From the NCBI RefSeq assembly GCF_905171775.1, contig NC_053499.1, positions 89,568,012-89,632,011 on the forward strand: a stretch of 64,000 nucleotides of DNA, given 5' to 3'. Every line of letters begins with the position of its first letter. Position 1 is the stretch's first letter. The stretch is from Rana temporaria (taxonomy: Eukaryota > Chordata > Amphibia > Anura > Ranidae). Positions 55,632-64,000 of this stretch are shown here, in pieces. Position numbers and translations under genes: made by a program. The notes under the pieces were generated by a model. It was not told the DNA's origin and did not search any database. It saw only the letters and a program-made list of their open reading frames with translations.

Positions 55632-56273
55632 GATGAAGATATGGACATTGCCAGGGAAATCCTTTTGGCTTCGGATGTGGTTCCCCCTGAGGCTACCCCT
55701 GAGGCTGGCAGCAGTCAGGCCTCCATCAGGGGTAGCCCCTCCCACTCCTCCCCCACAGGCCTCCCCCCACAAGGGTCTCTCTCTCCCCTCCTCCCAGGCC
55801 ACAAGACTCAGCTGCAGGCAGGAAGGCTACCCATAAGACCAGGGGGGTGGCCGAGTGTCTGCCGGCCAATCTGCAGAGGGACAATGCCCGGCAGACCCAC
55901 CATCTGGGTCAGATCAACCAGACTGACTCAGATAGAGGACAGCCTGGGTTCAATTAAGGAGTCACTCACTGATGTGACCACAAACTCCTTGGCGGTCATC
56001 ACATGCTTTTGTGACCTGCAGACCGCCACAACAGGCGTGGCCCAGGAGGTGAGTGCCCTGACCCAGGCTGTTCAGGACAACACACGGGCTGTCCAGGCCA
56101 ATACGGCTGCCCTCACTCTGGGTCTGAACAGAATTGCAGTGGCCTTGGAGGGCAGGCCAGCAGGAGGACAGTCACCAGGGGAGTCTCCTCCTTCCCCTGC
56201 TTCACCCCCTCCCCAGGAGTCTCCCCTGGTTGGCCGTGGCCGGCCCAGGCGTAGCTCACACCGCCGCCGTTAA
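55632..56273 (+). pseudogene. Harbinger Myb-like protein, last exon
   Basis: After TATTTAAAAG the frame opens as DEDMDIAREILLASDV, Pro/Ser-rich, then a helical segment (VAQEVSALTQAVQDNTRAVQ) and a basic C-terminus RPRRSSHRRR. The middle (about 55800-55935) reads better in another frame (NLQRDNARQTHHLGQINQ), so two compensating indels seem to have occurred. It matches the C-terminal coiled coil and basic tail of NAIF1/MSANTD-like Harbinger proteins. It is separated from exon 1 by 9 kb of repeats. Confidence 0.65.
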
Positions 56274-57135
56274 GTTTTGGGGTACTTTTTTTTTTTATTA
56301 TACTGTACTTATGATTTGTTTTATGTGTGTGAATGATGTATGAATGTGGGGGTGGCATTCCTGATTAAATAAGGGTGTCACCCTCAGTTTTGGTGGAGTA
56401 GGGATCCCCAGGACCAGGGAGAAGTGATCCCAGGTCCATGTGAATGGTGTATGAATGCACAGTGACATAATTGGAGCCGTGGCGTGGCGTTACTGCTCCC
56501 AAGTACCATTGGGGGTACTTGGATCTAATCCAATTAGATGTGCATGTGATGTGTCTGTGCTAGGGACCCCAGTGGGTGTGCATGCATGCATTCTCATTGT
56601 GCCATGATTAATGTGTGTGTTTACTGTGCAAAGATGCATTCTGCGAGGCGTCTCCTGATTGCTGTTCCCTCAGAAGAGGGGGTACCCTTGGTTACTAAAG
56701 TCACTAGTATAGTTATGAGCATGGATGCCCCTGGCATGGTGGCATGCAGATTGTAGTCCGGCAAGTGTGTGTGCTCAGCTCTTCCTTAATGGTGTTGCTT
56801 TAGCTGACATTTACACGGCTGGTGTAAAGTTAGGGCACCTTTTATAAAGTGTAATTTTACACCATGAAACTAGCAGATGCGCACAGGGCGTAATCTACGC
56901 CGCACACACTTAATTTTGTGGATCGCCTTATCTCCCTCATTTGCATCTTTGCCTATCAAAACAGTGGTGTGTCTAGCGTATTTTGCGCGCAAAGAAGCAC
57001 CGGTGTAATTCTTTTAGGTAGGACGGACACATTTTCTCGTTTTGAGGATACGGTGCAAAGATACGCGCGGCACATTTTTCAATTACGCCACGCATCTCGA
57101 GTTAAGTCGGTGTAAGTGCTTTGTGAATCTGGGCC
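56274..57135 (+). other. Harbinger 3' UTR and right terminus
   Basis: Non-coding. It includes a T11 run after the stop and a subterminal GC-rich block (56870-57110, ACGCCGCACAC and TACGCGCGGCAC), and ends at GAATCTGGGCC. Confidence 0.6.
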
Positions 57136-57146
57136 AATGTACCTAG

Positions 57147-57467
57147 TTGTATGTCATCACTTGTGACATGTGTCACGTTCAATATGTGGGTCGCACGATC
57201 AGGAGGTTAAAGGATCGACTTTGTGATCATCTCTATGATATAGAGAAAGATCACACCACCAATGTAGCTAGACATTGGAACCTAGTGCACTTTAAGGACA
57301 CGTCCAGTCTTCATATACAGGGCATGGAAAAAATCATTTGTCCTGTGAGAGGTGGAGATAAGTTTAGGATGTTGTGTAGACGCGAGGTCTTTTGGATCTT
57401 CTTTTTAAACACTAGGATTCCTAAGGGGTTAAATTTCCAATGGGACGTCTCCTATTATTATGATTAA
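57147..57467 (+). pseudogene. PLE GIY-YIG endonuclease
   Basis: YVITCDMCHVQYVGRTIRRL is the GIY-YIG core (YVI ... YVG) with the conserved Arg/Lys helix (LKDRLCDH), then HWNLVHF, the catalytic Glu region MEKIICP and the end WDVSYYYD. This domain nicks DNA for target-primed reverse transcription in PLEs. It is open from LYVITC to the stop, but the linker to RT is gone because the Harbinger element lies immediately upstream. Compared with 44196-44431 it shows few changes. Confidence 0.9.
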
Positions 57468-59160
57468 TGAAGTGACATGCCATGCCCATTTATGTATTTA
57501 TGCATCTATTTATCCACTTGTCATGCATTTATTTGGTCTTCCCTTGGTTTTTACCATATCTCTGTTGTTCTCTATGGCCTCATACCATCTTTTTGGCCGT
57601 TATTTTGCCTCTATTTTTGTTTCCCCCCCCTGCCCCAATGATCAGTATATAGACAGAATATATGCTGCCATCTGCTGATATATGTTATTGTCTTTTGGCC
57701 TCCAAGACACTTAGATTAGCTCATGTTGGTTCACAGCGAGCAATTTTCATTTACTTGTTTCTGTTTACTAGTCTGGAGTCCTTGCTTCTCTCTGTTTACG
57801 TCCTTCTGTTCCACTTAGTTGTGTGCAGCCTGGTCCAGTGGTATTTTTCACTATGGTCACCCTATTATTATTGTAATTTTCTTAAGTTTTTGGTTTGTAT
57901 GTCCCATTTACATTTAAGGTATAGTCATTCCGCGGTCTTCCCTCATGTAGGATGACATTTTTGAAGACACGCATGTGGGGTTTTTCTTTGCCCCCAAGTT
58001 TACAAGCTATAATCCGTAATTTAATTCAATTGGGACTACAAGCCATGTTTGGGTTCTTTACATATACATGAGATAAGACCAATTAACATATTTATATGGT
58101 GTTTCAGGGTCCAATTTATTATGCATCATAGTGATAATTGCCATTTTGTGCCCTTTCTGCCACACACTATGCCATTAGCAGTTTTTAATCCTCTTTAATA
58201 TTGGACGTGAACATGGTGTCATTTTGGCATGTTTTGTTGTACACACATATGCATATTTTTCCATCTTACATATGCTTGTGTACACACGTATTTTAGAAAT
58301 TTCTTCACACCTTTTTACTGGTGCACACGTGTGTGTGTATTTATATATATACACACATATTTTCTATGGGTACACTTTTCCGAAATTAATGCATATGATC
58401 GTCCTGTCTATTCAATTGATCATTATATCGTGGATCATATAGGCTGGGATACATTACCAAGCTACACATAGCAGACATTCACACATCTACCTTTGAATAT
58501 GCCCTCATACGGTATTCCATTTTAAAGAACAGTCATTCTAAATATACTGTGTCCCGGACAGTTTAATCACACTTGCTGAGGTATGGGAGGGTTTATCCCA
58601 TTTATACTTCATGCATGGTATTGTTGAACCACTCCACACCACAGGTCACTGCATGATTTTTAACCTAATTGGAGGGAGGCAGAGTTTTATTGCAGACATG
58701 TATTTTTATGTTGTTTCACATCTACATTTCCGTACATATACATGTATCTACATTGCTGTGATATCTCTTCCCCTAATTAGTAACTAACTACACTATTTGC
58801 AGGCATCTGTGTATCCTTATATTGGAGTCTGTTTGGTCCTTTCTAATTTGTGATTGCCTGATACGCGATTTTGATCCCCTTCATATTTATATAAGACAGT
58901 TCCTGCATGCATTATTTTCATTCGGTCTATATACACTAATAGTGGAATATTTTTGTGTTTCACTTGAGTATAAGCTTATACCTTCTTTTCAAAATAATTT
59001 TTATATCCATCACAGATATATATACCATCCTTTTCATGACCAATGTTTTAATTGGTTTCCCTTTATTTTAATCCGTTTTTTTTTTGGTTTTTGCGTATAC
59101 CTATCGGGTTGCATCGTGTCCAATCACGGTACATCACTTGACTGGGGACTAGGAGCCCCT
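57468..59160 (+). mobile_element. PLE 3' tail, cut by the LTR element
   Basis: Non-coding. It matches 42505-44195 reversed. Small open frames in it are shared with the inverted copy but lack conserved protein features. Homology ends exactly at 59160, where the LTR of the Ty3/gypsy element begins. The inverted copy shows the uninterrupted sequence. Confidence 0.88.
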
Positions 59161-59336
59161 TGTAACGCTATTAGCGTTAATTTATGTACTAGGAGCGCAG
59201 CTTTACCTAATATGACAGCTGCGCTCCATTCACAAAGACATCCGCGTCACTTCCGGTACGCGGACGTCTGCGCTCCACGCTGGAACGCGGAAGTGCGTTC
59301 CAGTGTGCGGCGCTCGGCGTGCATGGGAGACCGGGC

Positions 59337-59377
59337 TATTTAAACCTCCAGCACTGGCGACAGGTTGTTGGAATATT
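59337..59377 (+). promoter_or_regulatory. TATA box and predicted transcript start
   Basis: TATTTAAA at 59337-59344. Thirty bases on, 59367-59377 reads GTTGGAATATT, which is exactly complementary to the primer site. In Tf1 the transcript 5' end supplies the primer, so the start is predicted at 59367. Confidence 0.8.
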
Positions 59378-59544
59378 CCTGTTGGACCCTGTCGCCACCT
59401 GGAGACCCTCCACCAACTCACACCAACCTTGAACTTCACTTTTGGGATACTTGGATCCAGATCTTAGTTGCTATACTAGATAGAAGGACCACCAGCGTGA
59501 CACCTGTGCTTATTTTCCCAGTCTGGACTACCTCCTAACCGCAA

Positions 59545-59893
59545 GTATATATAGTATATTACTGCATAAAGGGATTACCATCTACTCCTGTGCAAACAGA
59601 CCTAGTTCACACTACTTCTTAAACTGCATAAGGATATATAGCATATTACTGCATAAAGGGATTACCATCTACTCCTGTGCAAACAGACCTGGTTCACACT
59701 ACTTCTTAAACTGCATAAGGATATATAGCATATTACTGCATAAAGGGATTACCATCTACTCCTGTGCAAACAGACCTGGTTCACACTACTTCTTAAACTG
59801 CATAATTATATAGAGCATATTATTGCACATTGGGATTACCATCTACTACTATGCAAACTGACCTGGTCCACACTACCTCTTTAACTGCTTGTG
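59545..59893 (+). repeat. 87-bp tandem repeats within the LTR, four copies
   Basis: GCATAAAGGGATTACCATCT recurs with a constant 87-bp period (marker at 59561, 59648, 59735, and diverged at 59822). Copies 1-3 are nearly identical and copy 4 is diverged. Confidence 0.92.
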
Positions 59894-60311
59894 TTTAAAG
59901 ACTATTTTGCCATATAGTTAGTGTTGTTGCCCATAGTCTGGACTACCTCCTTCTCTCTCTTTCAGAAATACATATTAACTATTGAGATACTTGCTCTAAA
60001 TATATTGAGGTTTTGCTTCTATATGTTATATCAGGAGTGCTATTTCCTACATGACTCAAGTTCAGTACCTATATATTCAAAAAGGCACTTACTAAAGACT
60101 TATCCTTGTCATTGCTCTAGACAGAGGTTACTGTATAGTTTGGCAGGTGTTGGGCTGTTGCTACATGTTTTGCTCCAATCAGAGGATATGATGATATAGA
60201 CCCCATACTCTTATAGTTCAGTGAGAGTGAGCTGGTGGTTAAATCTGATAGGCCTCTACAGCTGGAGTCTAAACTTGAGACAGAGTGTTCTCAGAATCAG
60301 GGTCGTAACAT

Positions 60312-60321
60312 AATATTCCAA

Positions 60322-60322
<1 letters not shown>
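60312..60322 (+). promoter_or_regulatory. Self-priming primer-binding site
   Basis: AATATTCCAAC, one base after the LTR, is perfectly complementary over 11 nt to 59367-59377. No tRNA-type TGG start is present here. This fits the Tf1/sushi self-priming mechanism. Confidence 0.82.
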
Positions 60323-60357
<35 letters not shown>

Positions 60358-60370
60358 GGAAACATTCAAG

Positions 60371-63300
60371 ATGGATCCAGCTGAACTTGCAAATCATTTA
60401 GTTACACTCTCCCAAAGAGTGGATAACCTGACTGCTAACATGAATGAATTGCGTGTTCAGAATGATACCTTACGCAATCTCAATCATGCACAAGCTAGAG
60501 ACAGACCTGAAGCTAAGGTCTGCCCACCAGAACTTTTTTCTGGTGAAAGGAAGAATTATAAACAATTTATTAGTTCATGTCGTTTGATGTACGAATTACG
60601 TCCGCGCACTTATTACTCTGATAGAATAAAGATCCTCACTTTAGTTACCTATCTCAGAGGTGAACCCAGAGTGTGGGCTGATACATACATAGAAGAACAT
60701 GGAGATCTTTTGGGAGCTTTTGATACTTTCATTAATGAGATGTCTCTCTTATATGAAGATCCTAACAAACAGCTAACAGCTGAAAATTCAATCAGAACCC
60801 TCAAACAGGGTAAGAGGCCTGTGGAGGACTTTATTTCAGAATTTAAATGCTGGAGCAGGGAGACCCAATGGTCAGAGATTGCTCTTAGAAATCAATTTCG
60901 TTTGGGTTTATCAGAGGCTATGAAGGATGAGCTTGCTCGCGTCGTGCTCCCTGATACTCTAGAAGACCTCATGCACCTATCAGTGACTATCGATCGCCGT
61001 CTGCGTGAGAGAAAGGCAGAACGTGCAAATACATACCCAGTCACTTCCTTCAGGAGATTCAGATCGCCTTCAAAAGAGTCTCCAATGGAACTTGGAACTA
61101 TAAGAGGACCTTTGACTCCAGCAGAAAAGCAACGCCGTAGAGCCAATAATCTATGTCTTTATTGTTCAGCTCCAGACCACATTGTGTCTACCTGTCCACT
61201 ACTTAAGAAAAACTCTGGAGGTAAATTTTCCCACATTAATAAATTAGACTCATCCCTTTCCACGTCTAATCGATATATCTTTATCCTTCTTACTCTACAG
61301 TGGGATCAAGAAGAGATTTCCATTGAAGCAATGGTCGACAGCGGAGCCTGCGGCAACTTTATAGATTCAAGTATTGTAGAATCAAATAAAATTCCCTGTG
61401 TGTTTAAGCAAAATCCAGTGTCACTCACTTTTATTGATGGGTCCAGTTCAACTCATGGTCCTGTTATATCTCAGACATCTCCCCTAAAGGTTACATGTGC
61501 CACTGGTCATTCTGAGACCCTCAAATTTGATATTATTTCCTCACCTGTCTTTCCCATTGTTCTAGGCCTCCCATGGTTACTTCTTCATCAGCCTATTTTC
61601 TTATGGTCCACCAAATCAATTTCTTTACAGTCTGATTATTGTAAACAGTTCTGTTATTCCCCATGCATCATCTCTTTCTCTGACGCCATTCCACATGACC
61701 TACCTGAATATTTACATGATTTCCTTGATGTATTCAGTAAGACTAATGCAGATAAACTTCCTCCACATAGAATTTACGACTGTCCCATAGACCTTATTCC
61801 CGACAGACCTATTCCTACTGCTCGAATCTACCCCCTCTCTCAACCAGAGCTTGTACATTTAAAAGAGTACCTCGATGAGAATCTAAAAAAGGGGTTTATT
61901 AGGAACTCCACCTCTTCAGCAAGTGCAGCTCTCTTTTTTGTAAAAAATAAAGATGGTTCACTCCGACCAATCATTGATTATCGTTCCCTCAATAATATTA
62001 CTGTAAAAAATAGATACCCATTACCACTCATTCCGGAACTCATTGAGCGTCTACAGAACGCCAAGATCTATACAAAACTGGACCTCAGAGGTGCATATAA
62101 TCTGATCAGAATCCGTTCGGGTGACGAATGGAAAACTGCCTTCAAAACCCGATATGGCCTTTTCGAGTATTGTGTAATGCCTTTTGGTTTGTGTAACGCT
62201 CCAGCAACTTTTCAGTGGTTCATTAATGATATTTTTCATGATCTACTTGATATTTGCGTTGTAATTTATTTGGACGACATCTTAATTTATTCTGAGAATC
62301 AGGATGAACATCACAAACATGTGCGCTGGGTTCTGGCTAGGCTTAGGACACACTCTTTGTATGCAAAACTTGAAAAGTGTGTATTCAATCAAACTACTAT
62401 TTCCTTCTTGGGTTACCAAATTACTCCTAGTGGAGTTCAGATGGATCGATCTAAGGTAGATTGTATTCTGTCCTGGCCTTCACCACAAACTAGGAAAGCT
62501 CTTCAGAGATTTCTCGGTTTTTCAAATTACTACAGAAAGTTCATAAAGAACTTTTCAGCTATTGTGAGACCATTAACCAGCTTAACCAGTTCAAAGATAC
62601 CTTTTGTTTGGAATGATGAAGCACAGAAATCTTTTGACACACTCAAGAATAGTTACACTTCTGCTCCTATTCTTCAATTGCCAAATCCATCATACCATTT
62701 TACATTAGAAGTAGATGCTTCGCATTTTGCTCTTGGCGCTGTACTCTCCCAACAACCTACATTATCGGAACCACTACATCCAGTTGCCTTTTTTTCCAGG
62801 ACACTCTCCTCAGCGGAAAAAAATTATCCTATTGGCGAGAAAGAATTACTAGCAATAAGAGATGCTCTCTCTAACTGGAGACATTTGCTGGAGGGTTCAA
62901 CACATACTATCACCATCCTCACTGATCATCGAAATTTACAACACTTAAAATCTTGCAAAACTCTCTCTGCCCGTCAAGTCAGATGGAGTCTATTTTTCGA
63001 TAGATTCAATTTTGTTATTTCCTACCTTCCTGGCACTCAAAATACTAAAGCAGACTCTTTGTCTCGTATGCATGAAGAACAAACATTGGAGATTCCACCA
63101 TTTTCAATTATTCCATCCAATAGGATTCTGGGTACTACTATGACCTTCAATAAGTTGCTTATTCAAACCCTCACTAAAGAGAGATCTCATTTACCTATGG
63201 GTTTACAACAAGAGTCTAACGGACTATTAACTTTTAACAACAAGATATATGTTCCACCAAAATTGCAACTTATGTTACTAAAACAACTTCATGATGCTCC

Positions 63301-64000
63301 ACTTGCAGGACATCCTGGCATTACTAAGACCCTTCATCTAGTCAAGAGAAATTACTGGTGGCCAAATCTCACAAAGACAGTTCAGGACTATGTTAATTCT
63401 TGTCAGACCTGTGCCACCAACAAACATTCTAGAAAACCTCCCTATGGTCTATTAACTTCTATCCCAGTACCAAATAGACCTTGGGACGTTATTTCTATGG
63501 ATTTCATAGTTGACCTCCCAAGGTCAAATGGAACAAACACCATCATGGTCACAGTTGATGTTTTAACAAAGATGGCCCATTTTGTACCTTTGAAGAGGTT
63601 ACCAACCTCTCAAGAGACGGCAAAGGCTTTCATATCCAATATTCTTAAACTTCATGGCTTACCATCTCAGATCATTTCAGATAGAGGCTCACAATTCATT
63701 TCCAGATTCTGGAAAGCTCTCTGTCAAACGCTACAAATAGATCATCGCATGTCTACCGCCTATCACCCCCAAACTAATGGGCAAACAGAACGGGTAAATC
63801 AAACACTGGAACAATATCTGCGCTGTTACTGCACCCACCTCCAAGACGACTGGTTTCATTTACTTCCACATGCAGAATTTGCTTACAACAACGCCTCCAG
63901 TTCATCCTCCCAGTTTTCACCTTTTTACGCAAATTATGGTTTTCATCCTAATAATTTACCGTCTACTTTTCCTTCAACTAATGTCCCTGCTGTTCAGAAT
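60371..64000 (+). CDS. gag-pol polyprotein, single open frame (runs off edge)
   Basis: From ATG 60371 the frame has no stop for 1210 codons. Gag: N-terminal coiled-coil segment (about 5-45), capsid region (about 50-230) and CCHC knuckle CLYCSAPDHIVSTC (262-275). Pol in the same frame: aspartic protease with DSGA (323-326), RT with YLDD (633-636), RNase H with VDAS (Asp 782), integrase finger His974-His981-Cys1011-Cys1014 and catalytic Asp1044, Asp1104, Glu1140 (DD35E spacing). A single gag-pol frame is usual for Tf1. The start is the first ATG after the leader, followed directly by the coiled coil. The integrase C-terminus and any chromodomain lie outside. It is probably functional as far as seen. 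Confidence 0.95.
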   Translation, partial: MDPAELANHLVTLSQRVDNLTANMNELRVQNDTLRNLNHAQARDRPEAKVCPPELFSGERKNYKQFISSCRLMYELRPRTYYSDRIKILTLVTYLRGEPRVWADTYIEEHGDLLGAFDTFINEMSLLYEDPNKQLTAENSIRTLKQGKRPVEDFISEFKCWSRETQWSEIALRNQFRLGLSEAMKDELARVVLPDTLEDLMHLSVTIDRRLRERKAERANTYPVTSFRRFRSPSKESPMELGTIRGPLTPAEKQRRRANNLCLYCSAPDHIVSTCPLLKKNSGGKFSHINKLDSSLSTSNRYIFILLTLQWDQEEISIEAMVDSGACGNFIDSSIVESNKIPCVFKQNPVSLTFIDGSSSTHGPVISQTSPLKVTCATGHSETLKFDIISSPVFPIVLGLPWLLLHQPIFLWSTKSISLQSDYCKQFCYSPCIISFSDAIPHDLPEYLHDFLDVFSKTNADKLPPHRIYDCPIDLIPDRPIPTARIYPLSQPELVHLKEYLDENLKKGFIRNSTSSASAALFFVKNKDGSLRPIIDYRSLNNITVKNRYPLPLIPELIERLQNAKIYTKLDLRGAYNLIRIRSGDEWKTAFKTRYGLFEYCVMPFGLCNAPATFQWFINDIFHDLLDICVVIYLDDILIYSENQDEHHKHVRWVLARLRTHSLYAKLEKCVFNQTTISFLGYQITPSGVQMDRSKVDCILSWPSPQTRKALQRFLGFSNYYRKFIKNFSAIVRPLTSLTSSKIPFVWNDEAQKSFDTLKNSYTSAPILQLPNPSYHFTLEVDASHFALGAVLSQQPTLSEPLHPVAFFSRTLSSAEKNYPIGEKELLAIRDALSNWRHLLEGSTHTITILTDHRNLQHLKSCKTLSARQVRWSLFFDRFNFVISYLPGTQNTKADSLSRMHEEQTLEIPPFSIIPSNRILGTTMTFNKLLIQTLTKERSHLPMGLQQESNGLLTFNNKIYVPPKLQLMLLKQLHDAPLAGHPGITKTLHLVKRNYWWPNLTKTVQDYVNSCQTCATNKHSRKPPYGLLTSIPVPNRPWDVISMDFIVDLPRSNGTNTIMVTVDVLTKMAHFVPLKRLPTSQETAKAFISNILKLHGLPSQIISDRGSQFISRFWKALCQTLQIDHRMSTAYHPQTNGQTERVNQTLEQYLRCYCTHLQDDWFHLLPHAEFAYNNASSSSSQFSPFYANYGFHPNNLPSTFPSTNVPAVQN

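Larger units (their letters stand above)
45595..57135 (+). mobile_element. Harbinger-type element with Myb-like gene, inside the PLE
   Basis: The right end AAGTGCTTTGTGAATCTGGGCC (57114-57135) is a typical Harbinger/MITE terminus. The left end is unclear: 45615 onward is similar in style (GTCGTAAGTGCCG), but the GGGCC terminus is absent. Inside is a decayed Myb/SANT-type gene in three exons. No HARBI1-type transposase was found. Its large size is due to nested repeats at 46695-55600. Confidence 0.65.
59161..60310 (+). repeat. 5' LTR of the Tf1/sushi-like element
   Basis: 1150 bp with TGTAACG at the start and CGTAACA at the end. A perfect palindrome AACGCTATTAGCGTT lies at 59163-59177. The U3 part (59220-59335) is GC-rich with repeated GCGGAAGTGCG-like motifs. 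The R/U5 part carries four 87-bp tandem repeats. The 3' boundary is inferred from the terminal motif and the primer site, since the second LTR is not in the window. Confidence 0.85.
59161..64000 (+). mobile_element. Ty3/gypsy retrotransposon, Tf1/sushi-like, intact in window
   Basis: 5' LTR (59161-60310), self-priming site, A27 leader, and one gag-pol frame that runs off the right edge. The CCCCT before the LTR (59156-59160) should recur after the 3' LTR if it is the target duplication. No lesion is visible. It is the youngest-looking element in the window and interrupts the PLE tail. Confidence 0.93.

Noticed and set aside
1..64000. tRNA, rRNA, CRISPR arrays and bacterial-type operon signals
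   Set aside because: None seen. The content is eukaryotic repeat DNA, so such features are not expected.

Overview
The window reads as transposon-dominated DNA from a large vertebrate genome, most likely an amphibian and probably a frog. It holds L1/Tx1-type LINEs, a Penelope-like element (PLE) with a GIY-YIG endonuclease, two different Ty3/gypsy-type LTR elements, hAT and Tc1 relics, and many palindromic Harbinger- and piggyBac-type MITEs. I found no convincing host gene. The only host-exon-like piece is an orphan open stretch at 53937-54106. The species call is inference from repeat content.

Layout: 145-994 is an L1-type ORF1 relic (LINE-A). 1300-7188 is a nearly full-length LINE (LINE-B, minus strand) with an intact 1253-codon ORF2 and a 16-bp target duplication. 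7205-11590 holds DNA-repeat sequence, a dead LINE RT fragment, a 1.17-kb tandem duplication carrying 14-bp minisatellites, hairpin repeats, a solo LTR and a TTAA-flanked MITE. 11585-26386 is a nest: an old LINE (LINE-C) is split by a Harbinger-type MITE (13358-23726). That MITE is split by a long LINE (LINE-D, 13434-22424) and a solo LTR, and LINE-D itself carries a MITE.

26390-29714 holds low-complexity DNA and a hAT element with a second hAT inside it, each with a perfect 8-bp target duplication. 29715-40172 is a complete but dead LTR retrotransposon on the minus strand. It has paired LTRs, a tRNA-Pro-type primer-binding site, a Gag whose N-terminus resembles PNMA, and a pol with lesions; a LINE and a MITE are inserted in it. 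41290-59160 is a PLE: an antisense copy of its 3' part joins head-to-head to a sense RT domain, and the sense endonuclease and tail resume 11.5 kb later, after a Harbinger-type element (about 45595-57135). The Harbinger carries a decayed Myb/SANT-like gene and further repeats.

59161 to the right edge is the most striking locus: a Ty3/gypsy element inserted in the PLE tail. It has a full 5' LTR and one uninterrupted gag-pol frame of at least 1210 codons with all catalytic residues present. An 11-nt primer-binding site is perfectly complementary to the predicted transcript 5' end, 30 nt after a TATA box. That is the layout of Tf1/sushi self-priming. The 3' end and second LTR lie beyond the window.

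The loci do not form one pathway; they record successive insertions. Boundaries supported by target-site duplications are firm, others are approximate. Family names come from motif recognition without database searches.
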